Below, piece by piece: positions 7,925 through 14,792 of a stretch of DNA of 26,688 nucleotides (the first letter of the stretch is position 1; each line of letters begins with the position of its first letter). A program made the position numbers and the translations under genes. The notes beneath the pieces were generated by a model. That model had not been told where the DNA came from. It saw nothing but the letters and a program-made list of their open reading frames with translations, and ran no database searches. Source of the stretch: Tannerella sp. oral taxon 808 (GTDB taxonomy: Bacteria > Bacteroidota > Bacteroidia > Bacteroidales > Tannerellaceae); NCBI GenBank assembly GCA_002890585.1, contig MIQB01000024.1, positions 1 through 26,688 on the forward strand, in the 5' to 3' direction.

Positions 7925-9190
7925 TTATTCACTCCTCATGGCTTCGACGGCGGGAATGCTGACGGCCTTGCGGGCGGGGAAGTATCCGGCTACGACACCG
8001 GCAATAATGAGCAGCAGGGTGGCGGACGTAGCGATGCCGAGGCTGACGGTGGGGTGGCGGAAGATGGAGATGTCACCCGGGCCGCCGCCTGTATCGGCAT
8101 TCATGCCGGCCATGGTCATTCCGTAATCGATAAGCTCGGTCACGCCGATGCCGGCCACCATGCCCACGTAGCCGAAGAGTGTGGTGACGAGGATGGACTC
8201 GATGATGATGAGCCGCAGGATGGAGGCGGGGCCGGCGCCGATGGCTTTGCGGATGCCGAACTCACGCGTGCGTTCGCGGACGGTGACGAGCATGATGTTG
8301 CTCACGCCTACGATGCCAGCCATGAGTGTGCTGATGCCCACGATCCAGATAAACATCATCAGGCCGCTGAGGATGAGGTCGAGCATGCGGTAGTCGTCGC
8401 CCGTGTTCCACATGCCGAGGGCGCCCGTGTCTGAGGGGTCGAAGTGGTGGCGGAGGGCCATGGCGGTGCGGAAGCGTTGCTCGAAGGCTGCGTTTTCTTC
8501 TTCGGACTTGATGCCGCGGACGGTGAAGATTAGCTCGTCTACCTCGGTGCCGCTGCGGTAGAGTTGCTGGGCGGTGGTGAAGGGGATGTAGGCGGGCTTG
8601 TTGTTGTTCATTTCCTTGTCGCGATAGACGCCGACGACTTGAAACATCATGTGGCCGATGCGCACGTAGCGTCCGATGGGATCCTCTTCGTGGAAGAGCA
8701 CCTCGGCCATACGTGGGCTGAGGACGATCACTTTGCGGCGTTGCCGGAGGTCGATCTCGTTGATGAAGCGCCCGCGGGTGGGGATGATGAAATCGATGGA
8801 GGCGAAGTCGGGCGCAACGCCGCTTAGGTTGGCGTTGACGTATTCTTTATTGTAGGCCAAGGTGTCGCTATGGTCGATGCGACCGGAGTAATACTCCACC
8901 TCGGGGAAGTCGGTGGCGAGGTGCTCCACGTCGGCATTGCGGAAGGTTAGGGGTCGGTTTTCGCGGATGCCTTGCCAGGGCTTGGAGGTGTAGTTGGGCC
9001 ACACCTCGACGCGGTTGGCGGAGAAGTTGCTGAAGTTGTACATCACGCCGTTGCGCAGGCCGTTGCCGGCGGCCAGCAGGATGATGAGGATGAAGATGCC
9101 CCAGGCCACGGAGAAGCCGGTGAGGAGGGTGCGCAGGCGATTGCGGCGCATGGTGCTGAGGATCTCGCGGATGTCGTCGAAGTCGAACAT
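7925..9190 (-). CDS. MacB-like ABC transporter permease (first of two)
   Basis: A 421-residue permease with the same plan as its downstream neighbour: TM1 near residues 24-45 (GFSVAWGIFILIILLAAG), a MacB_PCD periplasmic domain, then a C-terminal FtsX domain with VTVRERTREFGIRKAIGAGP and three TMs, ending in a short PARKAVSIPAVEAMRSE tail. There is no nucleotide-binding domain. I chose the ATG at 9188-9190 (protein MFDFDDIREIL), which fits the family N terminus. The reading frame stays open to a TTG at 9208 that would add six residues from an AT-rich repeat. It lies 94 bp after the ATPase gene in the same operon. A Gly-rich stretch (ADTGGGPGDIS) lies between the last TMs. Confidence 0.92.
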   Translation of the reverse strand: MFDFDDIREILSTMRRNRLRTLLTGFSVAWGIFILIILLAAGNGLRNGVMYNFSNFSANRVEVWPNYTSKPWQGIRENRPLTFRNADVEHLATDFPEVEYYSGRIDHSDTLAYNKEYVNANLSGVAPDFASIDFIIPTRGRFINEIDLRQRRKVIVLSPRMAEVLFHEEDPIGRYVRIGHMMFQVVGVYRDKEMNNNKPAYIPFTTAQQLYRSGTEVDELIFTVRGIKSEEENAAFEQRFRTAMALRHHFDPSDTGALGMWNTGDDYRMLDLILSGLMMFIWIVGISTLMAGIVGVSNIMLVTVRERTREFGIRKAIGAGPASILRLIIIESILVTTLFGYVGMVAGIGVTELIDYGMTMAGMNADTGGGPGDISIFRHPTVSLGIATSATLLLIIAGVVAGYFPARKAVSIPAVEAMRSE

Positions 9191-9284
9191 GGGATTACTA
9201 ATTATCAATTGTCAATGGTCAATTATTAATGGTTATGCCAGCACCTGGGGGGGAAAGCCCCGGATAATAATTGATAATTAACCA
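9191..9284. repeat. AT-rich inverted-repeat spacer with GC hairpin
   Basis: This gap between ATPase and first permease holds AATTATCAATT (9200-9210) with its reverse complement at 9269-9279, and ATTAATGGTTA (9225-9235) with its reverse complement at 9279-9289. A GGGGCTTTCCCCCCC-type segment lies between them. Related TATCAATTGTCAAT strings occur at 3735-3755. It is an intercistronic repeat with no evident gene. Confidence 0.45.
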
Positions 9285-9950
9285 TTAATCATTAGAGACG
9301 ATGAGCCCATCCTTGACGTGCACCACGCGGTCGGTGGCTTCGGCTACGGAGGGTTCGTGGGTGACGATGACCATGGTCATGCCTTCGCGGTTGACGGCGC
9401 GCAGGAGCTCCATCACCTCGACGGTCGTCTTGCTGTCTAATGCGCCCGTGGGCTCGTCGGCGAGGATCACTTGGGGGCGGGCGATGAGGGCGCGGGCGAT
9501 GGCTACGCGTTGCTTCTGCCCGCCGGACATCTCGTTAGGCAGGTGCTCGGCCCAGTCGCGGAGGCCGACGCGCTCGAGGTAGTCTAAGGCCTGGGCGTTG
9601 CGCTGCTTGCGCGGTACGCCTTGATAGTAGAGCGGCAGGGCGACGTTCTCCATTGCGTTTTTGAAGGGGATGAGGTTGAAGGACTGGAAGACGAAGCCGA
9701 TCATGCGATTGCGCAGCTCGGCGGCGCGACTTTCGCTGAGGTCGCGGATGAGGAGGTCGTCAAGGTAATACTCGCCCGAGTCGTAGGTGTCGAGTATGCC
9801 GAGGATGTTGAGCAGGGTGCTCTTGCCCGAGCCGGATGCGCCCATGATGGAGACCATCTCGCCGCGGTCGATGTCTAAGTCGATGCCTTTGAGCACGTGC
9901 AGCGGGGCGCCATTGTGGTAAGTCTTGTTGATTCCTCTTAATTGGATCAT
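9285..9950 (-). CDS. ABC transporter ATP-binding protein (MacB/LolD type)
   Basis: This 221-residue stand-alone nucleotide-binding subunit belongs to the LolD/MacB/FtsE subfamily. Motifs are Walker A GASGSGKS (37-44), Q-loop in FVFQSFNLIP, signature MSGGQKQRVAIARAL, Walker B VILADEPTGALD and the H-loop VIVTHE. It is cytoplasmic, hydrolysing ATP to power the two permeases encoded next. It is the first gene of the export operon, read ATPase, permease, permease, adaptor, channel, with the same strand throughout. The DUF2335-like gene ends 32 bp upstream and could share the transcript. No TAnnTTTG promoter is evident directly before the start. Confidence 0.95.
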   Translation of the reverse strand: MIQLRGINKTYHNGAPLHVLKGIDLDIDRGEMVSIMGASGSGKSTLLNILGILDTYDSGEYYLDDLLIRDLSESRAAELRNRMIGFVFQSFNLIPFKNAMENVALPLYYQGVPRKQRNAQALDYLERVGLRDWAEHLPNEMSGGQKQRVAIARALIARPQVILADEPTGALDSKTTVEVMELLRAVNREGMTMVIVTHEPSVAEATDRVVHVKDGLIVSND

Positions 9951-9982
9951 TGGGTATATATATAAATGTATAGGCGGGAGGA

Positions 9983-10408
9983 TTAATTATTGCGGCTTTT
10001 TCCGGCGTTGACGAACGTGGAAATAATACCAGCGACGGCCGTAAATCCAAAGATGCCCGCGAACCACGGTTTGTCTAAATAGAGCGCGTAGGCTGCCAGC
10101 GCCACACAGGTCAATAAGGCGAGAAAAGCGAAGACCATGCCCCATAGATTCATGCGCCCGATCCTTCGCTCTGACTTTCGTATAATCTCCAATTTTCCTG
10201 CTTCCATCTCATGCCTATGCGCTTGTTCCTTGACCGATGCCGTAATGAGGTAGTCCACAATGCGTGGATCTATCTTCTTATAGTCTGCCAGCTCTTGAGG
10301 GGAAGGGAGCGCGTTGTCTTCTACTGAAATGACTTGTTCCAACTGCTTGCCTACCGCATCGCCTGAGGCTACCTCTGTCTCTTTTCTCCGGTATGCTTGC
10401 TTAGCCAT
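9983..10408 (-). CDS. DUF2335-family small membrane protein
   Basis: This 141-residue protein, reading from the ATG at 10406-10408 (MAKQAYRR), has the DUF2335 pattern: a PSPQELADYKKIDPRIVDYLI segment (about 36-56), then a charged helix with EQAHRHEMEAGKL (61-73), and two predicted membrane helices (about 88-111 and 114-133) before a short basic tail. The function of the family is unknown. The frame stays open upstream to 10447, but the downstream ATG is preferred because it overlaps the stop codon of the upstream small gene by 8 bp (ATGGCTAA), which suggests translational coupling. Membership of the family is by recognition of pattern, not by search. Confidence 0.75.
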   Translation of the reverse strand: MAKQAYRRKETEVASGDAVGKQLEQVISVEDNALPSPQELADYKKIDPRIVDYLITASVKEQAHRHEMEAGKLEIIRKSERRIGRMNLWGMVFAFLALLTCVALAAYALYLDKPWFAGIFGFTAVAGIISTFVNAGKSRNN

Positions 10409-10631
10409 TTTCCAAAACCAATTTGTTGAAACTTCTACGCATGTCAAGCCCTACACGACGGCGATCCTCGCGGAGATTTTCCGCGTCTTGATGGGCTGAT
10501 GAAGGCTCCATGAGCTCCTCTTTCAATGTCTTAATGGATTCTGATTCTTCATGATACCGTCCAGCTGAGGCTGCACGGAATACGCTTATGCCATGAGTAA
10601 TGAATCGGTGGATATGCTTTATGATACACAT
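10401..10631 (-). CDS. Small hypothetical protein coupled to DUF2335 gene
   Basis: A 76-residue protein that begins MCIIKHIHRFITHGISVF and continues with an acidic/basic helical region (ESIKTLKEELMEPSSAHQDAENLREDRRRVG). It has no signal peptide or clear TM segment. Its stop codon overlaps the start of the DUF2335 gene, so the two are probably co-translated. A TATTTTTG -7-like box lies 53 bp upstream. I do not recognise a named family. The overlap and protein-like composition support it being real. A partner or regulator of the membrane protein is a guess. Confidence 0.6.
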   Translation of the reverse strand: MCIIKHIHRFITHGISVFRAASAGRYHEESESIKTLKEELMEPSSAHQDAENLREDRRRVGLDMRRSFNKLVLENG

Positions 10632-10683
10632 GATCTATGATCTTCCGTATAAATATGAATGGTGATTCTTCTTTTCTATGAAA

Positions 10684-10691
10684 CAAAAATA
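10684..10691 (-). promoter_or_regulatory. Possible -7 box for the small two-gene operon
   Basis: On the minus strand this reads TATTTTTG, matching the Bacteroidota consensus TAnnTTTG. There is no good TTTG at the -33 position, so support is limited. It would drive the 76-aa and DUF2335 genes. Confidence 0.35.
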
Positions 10692-10789
10692 ATGTCTCTC
10701 CTATCTGTCCCCGCGGGGGGACGATGTGTAGACGCCGATGTTCGCATCGGGTTACAGTTTGGGGAATATTTTTTTTCGGGAGAGGCCTT

Positions 10790-11006
10790 CCCGCGGCGGG
10801 AAATGACTTTTCGAAGTCGGAAAACGGTTTCCCGCCACGGGAAATGACTTTTCGAAGTCGGAAAACGGTTTCGCGCGGCGGGAAATGACTTTTTGAAGTT
10901 GGAAAACGGTTTCCCGCCGCGGGAAATGACTTTTCGAAGTTGAAAAACGATTTCCCGCGGCGGGAAGGCGCTTGGGGAAGTTCGAGGCTTCCCGCCGCGG
11001 GAAGGG
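10790..11006. repeat. 41-bp tandem repeat array, about five units
   Basis: Unit anchors (AAATGAC) fall at 10801, 10842, 10883 and 10924, with a diverged unit at 10965, giving an exact 41-bp period. Each unit has a palindromic TTTCCCGCSRCGGGAAA core and an ACTTTTYGAAGT-type near-palindrome. Open frames cross the array in two phases only because the repeat has few stops. A period not divisible by three argues against coding. It sits between the small operon and the coiled-coil gene. Confidence 0.8.
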
Positions 11007-11033
11007 ATGGAGATGGGCGCGGCGGGGAGCTGA

Positions 11034-11930
11034 TCAATTCTGGAGCGTGAAGGCACGGCGGCCGATCAGGTGGCCATCGGCGAAGATGTCGGCGCGGTAA
11101 GTGCCGGGCGAGAGGTATTCCTCCACGTTCCAGTACATGACGACGGGCAAGTCCTCGCCGGCATACTCCACGGTGCGCTTCATGGAGTATCCGATGTTGC
11201 GATTCTCGAAAGCAAAGGTGCCCGAGCTGGGCTTGGTCAGGATGTCGTCGTCGGGGCGCATGAGGCGCACGTAGATGGTCTTTTCGCCCGTGGGCGCGGT
11301 GATGTTTTTGGCCAGGTGGAAGGAGACGACGAGCTGGGCGATCTTATCAATCTTCTTGGCGTCCTTGCCGCGCGAGGTGATGGGGCGGACGGCGATGGCG
11401 GAGGCCTCGAGGCGGCTGGCCAGCGTGACGCGCTCGGTGAGGTGCTCCTTCTCGCGCGAGAGCTGCGCCGCGGCCGAGGAGGCCTGGCGATATTGCTCCG
11501 TGACGCGTTCGTTCTCGTTGCGCAGGCGGCCATTTTCGGCGTTGAGGGAGTCGATCTGGACGACGTAGCCCCGCATGATCTTGCGGAGCGTCTCAAGCTC
11601 ACGTTTCAGCTCGGTGATGCGGCGCGTGTTAGTGGCCTTGACGGTGCGGAGCTCCTCCATGAGGCGTTGCACCTTCATCTGCTCCGTAGTCAGCAGGGCC
11701 ACGAGCGAGTCGTTACCGACGCTGAACTTATACCCCTCATATTGCAGCGAAAGCTCCGCGTATTCGTCTGTCAAGTGTTCCTTTTCAATGGCGAAGAGCT
11801 CCGTCATGTCCTCCATCTGCTTCCGCTGGTGAAAGATGACGTAGCCCACGCCGATCAGCGCAATGACCACGATGATGATGGCCATGATCAGCAGCGTGCG
11901 TTTCCTAATCTCTTTATCCTCCGGGTTCAT
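11034..11930 (-). CDS. Membrane-anchored coiled-coil protein, unknown function
   Basis: This 298-residue protein has a short charged N terminus, one membrane segment (about 12-33, LLIMAIIIVVIALIGVGYVIF), a long heptad-rich coiled coil (about 36-175, with REKEHLTERVTLASRLEASA at its end) and a globular C-terminal domain (about 185-298) that looks beta-rich (EKTIYVRLMRPDDDIL, SPGTYRADIFADG). By topology it is an inner-membrane protein with the coiled coil and domain most likely in the periplasm. I do not recognise an assigned function. A TATCTTTG box lies 43 bp upstream of the start, and no gene follows closely on the same strand, so it seems monocistronic. Confidence 0.85.
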   Translation of the reverse strand: MNPEDKEIRKRTLLIMAIIIVVIALIGVGYVIFHQRKQMEDMTELFAIEKEHLTDEYAELSLQYEGYKFSVGNDSLVALLTTEQMKVQRLMEELRTVKATNTRRITELKRELETLRKIMRGYVVQIDSLNAENGRLRNENERVTEQYRQASSAAAQLSREKEHLTERVTLASRLEASAIAVRPITSRGKDAKKIDKIAQLVVSFHLAKNITAPTGEKTIYVRLMRPDDDILTKPSSGTFAFENRNIGYSMKRTVEYAGEDLPVVMYWNVEEYLSPGTYRADIFADGHLIGRRAFTLQN

Positions 11931-11972
11931 GTCTTTGTGTGTGTGTTATAGTGAGTAATACGTTATGGCCGC

Positions 11973-11980
11973 CAAAGATA
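11973..11980 (-). promoter_or_regulatory. -7 box (TATCTTTG) for the coiled-coil gene
   Basis: The minus-strand TATCTTTG matches TAnnTTTG and lies 43 bp before the start codon. The -33 element is not clear. Confidence 0.45.
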
Positions 11981-12044
11981 AACGGCAGCAAAAAGAGCAG
12001 CGGAACCAAGTGTTGCCCTCCGATTTCCGATCGCTGTAGCCTTG

Positions 12045-12383
12045 TTATAGCGTTCGCAGAAATGCAGAAAATTCTTCAATCGAAGCGGACGAGAAGTCTA
12101 ACGTCTTAACATCCTCTTTTTCTCTGACGCGCTTCTTGCTACGCCCGCTCCACACAATCTGCATCATTCGTTCGACAAACTCCGCTGCATGCTCAAAGTG
12201 CACCGCGCCATAATCCTGTTGCAGGTTATACAGTTCATCTGCCACTGAACGAGAAATAAATGTCACGCCCTCCATATCGATCACATACGCTTTGCCAGCC
12301 GTCATCAGAGCCTTCACGGCATTGAGCGAAATACGCGAACGAATATCCGTGCCAACCACGTCTTTTACACTGATTCTTTCCAT
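12045..12383 (-). CDS. STAS-like domain protein (DUF4325 type)
   Basis: This 112-residue protein carries the STAS-like pattern DMEGVTFISRSVADEL (36-51), where the family has a core strand followed by a Ser-containing turn and helix. In anti-anti-sigma factors of the SpoIIAA/RsbV kind the corresponding turn holds the phosphorylated Ser; here the residues are Ser44, Arg45 and Ser46. A basic C-terminal segment (GRSKKRVREKEDV) follows. It begins 18 bp after a GHKL ATPase gene, so the two likely form an operon and a regulatory pair. Base composition is lower in GC than that of flanking genes, hinting at acquisition. The target is unknown. Confidence 0.75.
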   Translation of the reverse strand: MERISVKDVVGTDIRSRISLNAVKALMTAGKAYVIDMEGVTFISRSVADELYNLQQDYGAVHFEHAAEFVERMMQIVWSGRSKKRVREKEDVKTLDFSSASIEEFSAFLRTL

Positions 12384-12401
12384 AGTTATTGGTCTCCTTA
12401 C

Positions 12402-13307
12402 TTATTCTACATATTCATAAAACTCAAATCCCCTCGGCACCTCAAGCGGGAGCCTTAGCAGGATGATGGTGCCATTCCATCGGCACGATTCCGGGACATT
12501 AAGAGTAAGGATGTCATCCTCGTTGCTCCCCCTTGCTTCCTGCCTGTAAAAGGCTGCACCCGACAGCATGAAATAGGCGCCGCCCAATCCCTTTACGATC
12601 ATTTTCCTCGATCGGGATAATCCATACCCCCGATTCTCCGCCGTCGGCAGGTTCTTTGTTGAATAGCCTTCGTTGGCTATGCGTAAAGCTGCTGCCTCGT
12701 CTATGCCCACAATGTCTTCATACCGCTTGGCGTAGATGTAATTGCCATAAATCGTCCGGCCACTGTCGGCAATGATGATGTATAACTCACGCCGCACCCT
12801 TTGGCAAAAGAGGTAGCCAAAATGGCTTCCGGAGTGCTCGCCAATATTGTCGATCAACTCACTGAGCAAATAGGATATCGGCATACGCATCTTATAAGAG
12901 AGGCCAGACTGAGCCTCGATAATTCCCTGAAGTACCTCTTGAATCCGATCCACGCTCTTGTCCCCCACCGTGAAGCGCGATACAGGGATGTAGCTCTTGG
13001 TTAGATAAGCATTGAGCACCTCCCGATTGTCCGCCTGCGAGGCGTCAAAGACATGATCGAAACAGATCGCCCGGAAGTAGTTGTCCATGCGGCCTTGCAA
13101 CCCTGTACAAATGATTGCTCGTTCGCTGCTGTCTTTATAGATAGCCAACGGAGCAAGGAAGAAGGGATGCAGAAATAGAGTCTGCATAAAGTCCCACGCC
13201 ACGACGTCCGCGGCCAACTCTGTCTGGTGAATGACGGGGAAGAGATGATTGAAAGCGCTACCAATCCGCTCGTCGCGGGATACGTTGGGAATAAGAATAC
13301 GACTCAT
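12402..13307 (-). CDS. GHKL (HATPase) ATP-binding protein, anti-sigma-like
   Basis: This 301-residue protein, from ATG at 13305-13307 (MSRILIPNVS), has an unassigned N-terminal half (1-140) and a C-terminal GHKL ATPase fold: N box SELIDNIGEHS (149-159), G1 box ADSGRTIYG (180-188) and G2 box NRGYGLS (225-231). There is no His-kinase phosphoacceptor domain, TM segment or receiver, so it is not a classic sensor kinase. Paired with a STAS-like gene it resembles RsbW/SpoIIAB-type switch modules. The frame is open upstream to 13406, but that part would encode no conserved sequence and overlaps the promoter. GC content is visibly lower than in neighbouring genes. Confidence 0.8.
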   Translation of the reverse strand: MSRILIPNVSRDERIGSAFNHLFPVIHQTELAADVVAWDFMQTLFLHPFFLAPLAIYKDSSERAIICTGLQGRMDNYFRAICFDHVFDASQADNREVLNAYLTKSYIPVSRFTVGDKSVDRIQEVLQGIIEAQSGLSYKMRMPISYLLSELIDNIGEHSGSHFGYLFCQRVRRELYIIIADSGRTIYGNYIYAKRYEDIVGIDEAAALRIANEGYSTKNLPTAENRGYGLSRSRKMIVKGLGGAYFMLSGAAFYRQEARGSNEDDILTLNVPESCRWNGTIILLRLPLEVPRGFEFYEYVE

Positions 13308-13352
13308 CTTTTTTTTCGTGCGTGTATGGGGGGGAAGAGGAATATCCGCCCA

Positions 13353-13383
13353 CAAAGGTGCACTGATCAAGCAGGCATGCAAA
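13353..13383 (-). promoter_or_regulatory. Promoter of the GHKL/STAS pair
   Basis: On the minus strand TTTG (13380-13383) is followed by exactly 19 bp and CACCTTTG (13353-13360). This matches TTTG-N19-TAnnTTTG with one mismatch. It lies inside the apparent upstream extension of the ATPase frame, supporting the 13307 start. Confidence 0.6.
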
Positions 13384-13440
13384 GGCTCTCCCCTGATCTC
13401 TCCCAATACTCATCCACGCTCCACCTCATTTTAATTCTTT

Positions 13441-13471
13441 TTTAACAGCCACGAAATCGCCCCTATCTTTG
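13441..13471 (+). promoter_or_regulatory. Promoter of the thioredoxin-like lipoprotein gene
   Basis: TATCTTTG at 13464-13471 matches TAnnTTTG perfectly. A TTT-rich -33 region lies 20 bp upstream. The predicted leader is only about 15 nt. Confidence 0.55.
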
Positions 13472-13492
13472 TGGCAAATTAGATGAGTAAAG

Positions 13493-14602
13493 ATGTCATT
13501 ACCGAAGCTGTTTATTATCGGATGTATAGGCTGTCTGCTGGCAGCATGCGGGCAAAAGACAGCCTATCGGGTGGAGCTCAAACTCTCCAACTTGAAGGCG
13601 CAAAACCTCTACGCCGTCTTTGAGTCAGCCGACGGAAAGCAGGTCGACACCGTCGCCTATCAGCCGGAAAAAGGAGCCGTCATCACACGCAACGAGGGCG
13701 TATACGATCTGCTTACGATTTATTTCGAGAATCATCAGGAGGGCATCACCATCTACTTAGAGCCAGGGCGGAAGATCACCGTCACCGGCGATGCACGCCA
13801 TCCGCTCACCCTGCAAGTGAAAGGCACACGCACCAACGAGCAGCTCTCCGACTTCCGCCGCAAAGCCGCCGCCCTGCTCAACGAGAAAACAGAACGCTCC
13901 GGCGGCGCCAAGCCCGAACCCGACACCGCCCCCGCCGAAGCCCCCCAGACGGGACACCTACCCCGCCTGGCCAACATAGACCATGAACTGGCACAGCTGG
14001 CCGAAGACTTCATCCTGAAACACCCCAAAGACGAAGCCTCGGCCATCCTTATCCAAGACTACATCCTCGACCCCGAAGACCCCGCACGCGCCGAAAAGCT
14101 AATCAGCACACTCAGCCCCAAACTCGACAAGACATACACCGTGCGCAACCTCCGGGCCTACTGCCAACGCGCCCGGCGCACAATGGTCGGAGTGAAGGCG
14201 CCAGACTTTAGCCTCTGCAACCTCGACGGCAAGACCTTCACGCGCGACTCCTTCGCCGGCCGCCACCTTGTGCTGGCCTTCACCGCCTCCTGGTGCGACC
14301 TCTGCAAGACGGATAAGCTGCTGCTTGACAAGATCCTCTCCGACTTCCGCCGCCAAGACGTCGACGTGGCCCTCGTCAGCCTCGACGAAGAGCCGCAAGA
14401 CGTCCGCATCCAAATGCGTGGCGATACCACCCATTGGAATGTCTTCACCGACTCCGCCGGGCAAGCCATCCGCGTCCTCGAGGCTTACAACATCAACGCC
14501 CTGCCCCGCTGCTTCCTGATCGATCCCAAGGGGACAATCCTCCTGAAAACAGACAACGGCATCGAGCTTCGGCAGACGCTCGAGAATCGGCTGAAGAAGT
14601 AA
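13493..14602 (+). CDS. TlpA/AhpC-TSA-like thioredoxin-fold lipoprotein
   Basis: A 369-residue lipoprotein with a signal peptide ending in lipobox LAAC (Cys19), so it is lipid-anchored and faces the periplasm or outer membrane. The N-terminal region (about 25-120, VELKLSNLKAQNLYAVFE...) looks like the DUF4369 domain common on Bacteroidota thiol-disulphide lipoproteins. A low-complexity Pro/Ala segment follows (about 140-160). The C-terminal thioredoxin fold starts near GVKAPDFSLCNLDGK and has the active site WCDLC (Cys268, Cys271), instead of the more usual WCxPC: the Pro before the second Cys is replaced by Leu. A cis-Pro candidate is in ALPRCFLIDPKG. Likely role is thiol-disulphide exchange, with altered redox behaviour an inference. 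It has its own promoter and a hairpin after the stop. Confidence 0.85.
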   Translation: MSLPKLFIIGCIGCLLAACGQKTAYRVELKLSNLKAQNLYAVFESADGKQVDTVAYQPEKGAVITRNEGVYDLLTIYFENHQEGITIYLEPGRKITVTGDARHPLTLQVKGTRTNEQLSDFRRKAAALLNEKTERSGGAKPEPDTAPAEAPQTGHLPRLANIDHELAQLAEDFILKHPKDEASAILIQDYILDPEDPARAEKLISTLSPKLDKTYTVRNLRAYCQRARRTMVGVKAPDFSLCNLDGKTFTRDSFAGRHLVLAFTASWCDLCKTDKLLLDKILSDFRRQDVDVALVSLDEEPQDVRIQMRGDTTHWNVFTDSAGQAIRVLEAYNINALPRCFLIDPKGTILLKTDNGIELRQTLENRLKK

Positions 14603-14627
14603 CAGCGTACACGCTTACGCCTTAGAT

Positions 14628-14675
14628 ACCCGGTTTCCGGAGCGTTTTCGAACGATTTCGTCTCAGAAACCGGGT
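14628..14675 (+). terminator. Possible terminator after the lipoprotein gene
   Basis: ACCCGGTTTC (14628-14637) and GAAACCGGGT (14666-14675) form a perfect 10-bp stem with a 28-nt loop that has a smaller CGTTTTCGAACG palindrome. A T-rich but interrupted tail (TTCTAATGTGTTTT) follows. It may also be a dispersed repeat. Confidence 0.45.
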
Positions 14676-14704
14676 TTCTAATGTGTTTTCGGGCGGTGTA
14701 TGCA

Positions 14705-14749
14705 TAAAAACAAAGCTGCCCGCAGCGCCTTATGGCTCCGCGGGCAGCT
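14705..14749 (-). terminator. Rho-independent terminator of groES-groEL
   Basis: Read on the minus strand, AGCTGCCCGC and GCGGGCAGCT (14740-14749 and 14714-14723) form a perfect 10-bp stem followed by TTGTTTTTAT. It lies about 45 bp after the groEL stop codon. Confidence 0.85.
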
Positions 14750-14792
14750 CACCCAATCATTATTTAAAAGACAAAACCTTGAGGGTCGCTGA

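Noticed and set aside
3767..9950. Insertion sequence within the export operon, given the repeats
   Set aside because: No transposase frame, terminal inverted repeat pair or target duplication was found; the repeats are short and non-coding.
10549..11056. Proteins of 162 and 126 codons through the 41-bp array
   Set aside because: Two frames are open over the same tandem repeat; the period is not a multiple of three and the translations are only repeat-derived.
13308..13406. N-terminal extension of the GHKL ATPase
   Set aside because: It runs through the -7 promoter region and codes for no conserved sequence; the ATG at 13305-13307 is preferred.
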